Positions 6,212-9,640 of a stretch of 9,640 bases of DNA are shown in pieces. Under the pieces are notes generated by a model. It searched no databases. It saw only the letters and a list, made by a program, of their open reading frames with translations, and was not told the origin of the DNA. Source of the DNA: Bifidobacteriaceae bacterium. Lineage in GTDB: Bacteria; Actinomycetota; Actinomycetes; Actinomycetales; WQXJ01. How positions within the stretch are numbered: position 1 is the first letter of the stretch; every line of letters begins with the position of its first letter. Both the position numbers and the translations under genes were made by a program. The stretch covers positions 1-9,640 of the forward strand of contig JAIRPS010000217.1 of NCBI GenBank assembly GCA_031256885.1. The letters are read 5' to 3'.

Positions 6212-7282
6212 ATGATTCTTCACCATTCCCGCAGTTTGACTGCTTTGGCCGCAGCGGCCTTGACCCTGGGCATGCTTGTAGCTGCTCCCCCAGCGCAGGC
6301 TGGTGAACCAGCAAACGCCACTTTGACCGTGGCTGGCACCAAAGTTGCCTGGCAGGGTACCGTCAAGGTGATTCCTGGTGTCACCACCCAGTTTGATCTG
6401 ACATTTACTGATCAAACCAACCAGCCCTTGGATGGCACAGTCGAAGCAAAATTTTCCAAGACTGAATCACTGGCCAGCGATGGATCACCCTTGTTGCAAA
6501 CCATCACCACCCTAACGGCTGATGTTAAAGCTGGCAAAGCCAGCGTTGCCTGGACTAACACTTTGGCAGTTAACGCAAAAGGTGTTGTAACCTTTGATTT
6601 CGCTTCGACATCATCAGATAAACCGGCAGCTGGCCTGTTTACAGTCAATCTGCTCGGCTCACCACAACCACCACCAGTAATTGTGAAGATTGCTAACCAG
6701 ACGATTGCTAAGAACAAGAAGGTAAGCATCAAACCAAAAGTCACAGTAGCTGGTCAGATCAAAATTGATTCCGCGAAACTAACAGTCAAGCAAGGTAAGA
6801 AAACTATTGCAAAAAATAAGGCAAAGGTCAAGCTTAAGCCAGGAAAATATTCTGTAACCACCACCGCCAAGTATCGTACCTGGACAGTTGAACCTGTCAT
6901 CACCAAAACCCCGAAAACCTATTTAGCAGGTGACACGGTTGAGGTTACTTGCACGGTTGGGTTAGTCACCACTATCCGTTCCGGTCTTCAAGTTCTTTCT
7001 GTGGTGTTAAATGAGGTTTCTTGCCCAAAAACTGCCGCCACACCAGAATTGGTGAAACAAACTCTGACATGTCCAGGCTCTGGAACGCGGACTTGCAATG
7101 GTGATTTCCCGTTGCGCTTCTCCAATATTCCCGGCCAGAACTCCACACAAACTTACCGTTACGTTTTCCGGGCAAACACCACTGTTGATGTTGAGCAACA
7201 AACTGGTACCAAAAATGTTTATGCCAAAGCCAAGACCATCAAAAAGACCCAGAAACTGACGATCAAGGCTAAAAAGCAGTAG
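6212..7282 (+). CDS. Secreted Lys-rich protein with Ig-like/beta-sandwich regions, function unknown
   Basis: The ATG at 6212 is chosen because AAAGGAG lies 8 bases upstream and a classical signal peptide follows at once: a basic n-region (HHSRS), a hydrophobic core (LTALAAAALTLGMLVA) and the cleavage site APPAQA|GE after residue 30. An upstream in-frame ATG at 6104 would lie inside the promoter repeat. The mature protein (about 326 residues) is Thr/Val-rich with alternating strands, consistent with one or two Ig-like domains (31-150). A Pro linker (about 152-156, PQPPP) leads into a very Lys-rich segment (about 158-215, IAKNKKVSIKPKV...). Next comes a domain with four Cys (TCTV, SCPK, TCPG, TCNG), probably two disulfides. 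The end is a basic tail (KTQKLTIKAKKQ). No LPXTG or TM anchor is visible, so it is released or held by charge on the wall. I recall similar Lys-rich repeat proteins in actinobacteria but no defined role. Confidence 0.8.
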   Translation: MILHHSRSLTALAAAALTLGMLVAAPPAQAGEPANATLTVAGTKVAWQGTVKVIPGVTTQFDLTFTDQTNQPLDGTVEAKFSKTESLASDGSPLLQTITTLTADVKAGKASVAWTNTLAVNAKGVVTFDFASTSSDKPAAGLFTVNLLGSPQPPPVIVKIANQTIAKNKKVSIKPKVTVAGQIKIDSAKLTVKQGKKTIAKNKAKVKLKPGKYSVTTTAKYRTWTVEPVITKTPKTYLAGDTVEVTCTVGLVTTIRSGLQVLSVVLNEVSCPKTAATPELVKQTLTCPGSGTRTCNGDFPLRFSNIPGQNSTQTYRYVFRANTTVDVEQQTGTKNVYAKAKTIKKTQKLTIKAKKQ

Positions 7283-7295
7283 TGACTTCAGTTGC

Positions 7296-7328
7296 GTGAG
7301 GACCGCCCGCCACTCGGGCGGTCCTCAC
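7296..7328. terminator. Perfect 14-bp stem, bidirectional terminator
   Basis: GTGAGGACCGCCCG (7296-7309), loop CCACT, CGGGCGGTCCTCAC (7315-7328) pair without mismatch. The stem lies 13 nt after the plus-strand stop and 6 nt from the stop of the convergent ABC gene, so it can serve both. There is no U-tract on either strand, as is common for terminators in G+C-rich actinobacteria. Confidence 0.88.
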
Positions 7329-7334
7329 TGGCGG

Positions 7335-8132
7335 TCATGACTGCTGTTGGCGCAGCTGGCTTGGCCGCGCGGAAGTTTCAGCGGAACGAATCGCTGCGAG
7401 GTCAGCTAAGTATGGGTGAGCTTTGGCCGGGCTACTGAGAAGCCCGCCAAGCCGACCGCAGGCCACTTGATGGCCATCCACCAGGACTAACGCGCTGCTG
7501 GTCAATGATTCGATCATATCGAGATCATGCGATACCAAAAGAACGGCAGTGCCACGCTGGCAGGCCCAATCAACCACTGCTGCCAGGACGCTGTGGCGGG
7601 CTGCCGGGTCTAAGGCAGTGGCTGGTTCGTCGAGTATTAACACATCAGGATCGCTCGCTAAGGCCGCCGCCATGGCAAGGCGTTGCTGTTCACCTAACGA
7701 TGTTTGACGCATCAAACGATTGAGATTAGCCGGATCGTAGCCAACTAGTTGACACAGTTCGTTTGCGGTGAACGTTTTACGGTGTGTGCGCCGCGCTAGT
7801 TGCAAAGCACGACTCAGCCGGTATGTTCCTTTGAAACGCTGGGCAAAAACCGGATCTTGTTCTTCAGCGACACCCCTTAAAGCAGCCCTCACCAGCTGGC
7901 GGTAACGTCGTGGCGGGTTGTAAGGGTTGAGTTCACCCAAAGCCACCACACCACTGGTTGGGGGACGCCAGCCGGCTAATACTTCAACTAATGAAGTCTT
8001 GCCTGCACCTGAGGGACCAATCAAACCAAGTGGTGCTTGCCCTGGCAGCAGCTCAAGCGTTTGTTCAGCAAGCACCTGCTCAGAGCCATGGCTGACCGTG
8101 ACGGCCTGCGCACGTAAAGCCAGACGTGTCAC
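7335..8132 (-). CDS. ABC transporter ATP-binding protein (orphan ATPase)
   Basis: This nucleotide-binding subunit would hydrolyse ATP to drive a membrane transporter. Numbered from the GTG at 8132 (265 aa): Walker A GPSGAGKT (39-46); Q-loop Gln near 92 (AEEQDPVF); signature SLGEQ (145-149), a variant of LSGGQ still followed by the usual QR; Walker B VLILDEP (164-170); D-loop TALD (172-175); H-loop His202 (LVSHD). All catalytic elements are present. The GTG is preferred for its AGGG six bases upstream; an in-frame TTG at 8147 would add five residues. The segment between Q-loop and signature is helical and basic (RLSRALQLARR), as in peptide- or cation-type importers, but the substrate is unknown. 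No permease or binding protein is in the window. It follows the LppM-like gene by about 75 bp, probably in one operon. Confidence 0.9.
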   Translation of the reverse strand: MTRLALRAQAVTVSHGSEQVLAEQTLELLPGQAPLGLIGPSGAGKTSLVEVLAGWRPPTSGVVALGELNPYNPPRRYRQLVRAALRGVAEEQDPVFAQRFKGTYRLSRALQLARRTHRKTFTANELCQLVGYDPANLNRLMRQTSLGEQQRLAMAAALASDPDVLILDEPATALDPAARHSVLAAVVDWACQRGTAVLLVSHDLDMIESLTSSALVLVDGHQVACGRLGGLLSSPAKAHPYLADLAAIRSAETSARPSQLRQQQS

Positions 8133-8206
8133 GGTCAGCCCTGGCAAAGATTGCTCAGTGTTTGGTCAAGTCGAACACCCGCCAATGCCTTCACTTTCCT
8201 GCAATG

Positions 8207-9493
8207 TCAAACTTGGTCAGGTGGTGTGGGTGTTGTTGGAGGAGTCACAACAGGGGGTTGGACTTGACCAACTGTTGGTGGCTGCGGCGCTGACGGCGCT
8301 GCCGGTGGGGCAATCGGTGTTACCGGTGGCGCATACGGTGAACTTGGTGCAGCAGCCGGTCCGCCTAGGCCAGTGGCTGGTGGCTGCCCTGAAGGCGCAG
8401 CCGGGTAAGTTGACGGGGCAACTGGCTGGGCTGCTGGGTAACGGGTGGGTGGAAGACCAGGTTGAGTGGGTGGAAGACCAGGTTGGGCTGGCGGCGCGCC
8501 CGCCGGTGTGCTGGGGTAAGACGGTGCCGGTTGTGTCGCTACCGGGGTCCCTGGCGCGGCAAATTGAGCGCCCGGGGGCACTGCTGCGGTTGGTTGGGCT
8601 GGTGGCACACCGAGTGTAAATGGTGCACTTGCCACACTGGGATCAGCCGGCGCACCAGGAGCAGCCGGCGCACCAGGTACAGCCGGAGCAGCAGGAACTT
8701 CGGGAGCACCCGGCAGACTTGGTGCGCCGGGGTAAGCCCCTGGGGTGCCCAAAGCCGCCGGGTCAGCCAGCGGTTGAGCAGCTTGCGTGGTTGGCTTGCG
8801 CCGCCGCATCAACACTAAGGCTAAAACGATCAAGGCAATCGCCACTACTGCCAAACCAATGATCAAAATAACATTGGGACCTGCTGCAGCTGAGCCCTCA
8901 ACCGCTGAACCGCGTGCCTCGATTGGATTGGCTTGGCCCATTTTGATTGCCCAGGTAACTGTGTTGCCGCTAAGCGTGCCGTTGTGTGAAGTAACTTTGC
9001 CTGGGAAGGTGATTGACCAGGTGAAATCAACGGCGCTGCCAAGCATCCCTAAGGTGGCCATTTCACCTCCTGAGGTGTCAAGGTCCCCTTCCACCACGTA
9101 TTCTTTGCCGTCACGTTTGATTGTGAAATCACCCATCTCTGATTCGCCAGCCGGTTCATTCATCTCCGCAATGTCAACACCCTTAGCAGTGATCTTTTTG
9201 CCGGTCAGACCGTCTTGTGAATAGTCAGATATTTCAGCCTGGACACCCTTGCCAAAACCAAGCTGATCTGGTGTCATCTCACCAAAAACGTCATCAGCTG
9301 AGGCACCCATGGCTTGCATAGCGTTGGCTTCTTGTTCGCTGAGAGCCATGATCATCTCGAGGTTAACAGTGTCATTGGTCTGCAAGTCCATAGCAATGGA
9401 GGCTTTACAACCGCCCAGCAATGCCAGTGCAGCACAGGAAAGAGCAAGCAACACCGAACGGTGCCGACGGACACCGCGGGAAGAATGCATCAT
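8207..9493 (-). CDS. LppM-like lipoprotein with TM helix and long Pro/Ala-rich cytoplasmic tail
   Basis: From the ATG at 9493 (428 aa), preceded by a GGATG-like site. A TTG at 9505 and a second ATG at 9490 are alternatives. A lipoprotein signal peptide (basic RRHR, core SVLLALSCAALALL, lipobox LGGC with Cys29) is followed by an extracytoplasmic domain of about 170 residues whose text (CKASIAMDLQTNDTVNLEM...FTWSITFPGKVTSHNG...GNTVTWAIKMG) matches the actinobacterial LppM domain as I recall it. A TM helix spans about 207-229 (VILIIGLAVVAIALIVLALVL), with MRRRK on the inner side. Residues 234-428 are almost entirely Pro, Ala, Gly, Gln and Ser. In mycobacteria LppM is linked to envelope and host-interaction traits; the role here is inferred only. 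It is followed by the ABC ATPase gene on the same strand. Confidence 0.88.
   Translation of the reverse strand: MMHSSRGVRRHRSVLLALSCAALALLGGCKASIAMDLQTNDTVNLEMIMALSEQEANAMQAMGASADDVFGEMTPDQLGFGKGVQAEISDYSQDGLTGKKITAKGVDIAEMNEPAGESEMGDFTIKRDGKEYVVEGDLDTSGGEMATLGMLGSAVDFTWSITFPGKVTSHNGTLSGNTVTWAIKMGQANPIEARGSAVEGSAAAGPNVILIIGLAVVAIALIVLALVLMRRRKPTTQAAQPLADPAALGTPGAYPGAPSLPGAPEVPAAPAVPGAPAAPGAPADPSVASAPFTLGVPPAQPTAAVPPGAQFAAPGTPVATQPAPSYPSTPAGAPPAQPGLPPTQPGLPPTRYPAAQPVAPSTYPAAPSGQPPATGLGGPAAAPSSPYAPPVTPIAPPAAPSAPQPPTVGQVQPPVVTPPTTPTPPDQV
8445..8485. repeat. 21-bp tandem repeat in the LppM tail coding region
   Basis: A 20-nt stretch at 8445-8464 recurs exactly at 8466-8485, a 21-bp unit encoding QPGLPPT twice in the Pro-rich tail. 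A whole-codon unit keeps the frame if copies are gained or lost. Confidence 0.85.
8644..8679. repeat. 18-bp tandem repeat in the LppM tail coding region
   Basis: Two copies of an 18-bp unit (8644-8661 and 8662-8679), with a degenerate third copy beyond, encode GAPAAP-type hexapeptides of the Pro/Ala tail. The first 16 bases of the two copies are identical. Confidence 0.8.
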
Positions 9494-9545
9494 CGATTCA
9501 TCCAATCGTCAAAGGTGGTGACGGCATGTCAGCAACAGCCGCCCA

Positions 9546-9563
9546 CGCCCATACGGACGGGCG
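9546..9563. other. Short G+C inverted repeat upstream of the LppM-like gene
   Basis: CGCCC (9546-9550) and GGGCG (9559-9563) flank eight bases. It lies about 53 bp before the lipoprotein start, probably in its leader or promoter region. The stem is only five pairs, so this may be incidental. Confidence 0.25.
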
Positions 9564-9597
9564 CTGCCAGTAGCTTACACCGCTAGTGCCATAGTCA

Positions 9598-9640
9598 GTG
9601 AGAGAACACACACTTGGCTTGCACAACAAACTTGAGCGTA
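9598..9640 (+). CDS. Possible 5' end of a divergent gene, truncated by the window
   Basis: A GTG at 9598 opens a frame that stays open to the edge, reading VREHTLGLHNKLER, a soluble, helix-like start. No Shine-Dalgarno is visible; the gene would be leaderless or wrongly placed. The opposite strand also has a short open end (TLKFVVQAKCVFSH then a stop at 9597-9595), which could instead be the C-terminus of a minus-strand gene upstream of the LppM-like gene. Fourteen codons cannot decide between them, and no family can be named. Confidence 0.22.
   Translation, partial: MREHTLGLHNKLER

Noticed and set aside
7927..8619. Plus-strand ORF of 230 codons
   Set aside because: It is antisense to the ABC ATPase and the Pro/Ala tail of the LppM-like gene; long antisense frames are expected opposite such low-complexity G+C-rich coding.

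Overview
The window looks like a chromosomal segment of an actinomycete (Actinomycetota) of moderate G+C content. The evidence is an LppM-type lipoprotein, an actinobacterial-style PyrE with a VEDTSTTGGS PRPP loop, an SDR of the subfamily with the compact S-x9-Y-x3-K spacing, heavy Pro/Ala-rich tails and U-less hairpin terminators. I cannot name the genus from sequence alone. No rRNA, tRNA, CRISPR array or recognisable insertion sequence is visible.

Layout, left to right. (1) 1-1709, minus strand: the first 569 codons of a secreted or surface protein made of about 100-residue carboxypeptidase-regulatory-like/Cna-B-like beta modules. It runs off the left edge and is clearly more A+T-rich than the genes to its right. 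(2) 1710-2605: almost 900 bp without a recognisable gene. It holds two weak small ORFs facing each other and a 24-bp inverted repeat overlapping a possible promoter. (3) 2606-5187, minus strand: a gene cluster read right to left, with an SDR oxidoreductase, orotate phosphoribosyltransferase (pyrE, overlapping the SDR by 13 nt), then, after a 225-bp gap, a one-TM protein with a Pro-rich tail. (4) 5250-6035, plus strand: exonuclease III (xth family), divergent from the SDR. (5) 6212-7282, plus strand: a secreted Lys-rich beta-type protein. Its leader carries a 33-bp direct repeat around a strand-specific hairpin. (6) 7296-7328: a perfect 14-bp stem shared as terminator by the two convergent genes. 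(7) 7335-9493, minus strand: an LppM-like lipoprotein with a TM segment and a long Pro/Ala-rich cytoplasmic tail, followed by a lone ABC ATPase. (8) 9494-9640: an upstream region, possibly with the first codons of a divergent plus-strand gene.

How the genes fit together: pyrE (pyrimidine synthesis), xth (base-excision repair) and the SDR are housekeeping or metabolic. The rest of the window is mostly about the cell envelope: the modular surface protein, the one-TM Pro-tail protein, the secreted Lys-rich protein, the LppM lipoprotein and an ABC ATPase without a visible permease. I see no complete novel defence or mobile system. The most unusual items are the duplicated promoter/leader element at 6099-6194, the unexplained 1892-2465 region, the perfect G-quadruplex motif in the tail of the one-TM gene, and the LppM/ABC pair.
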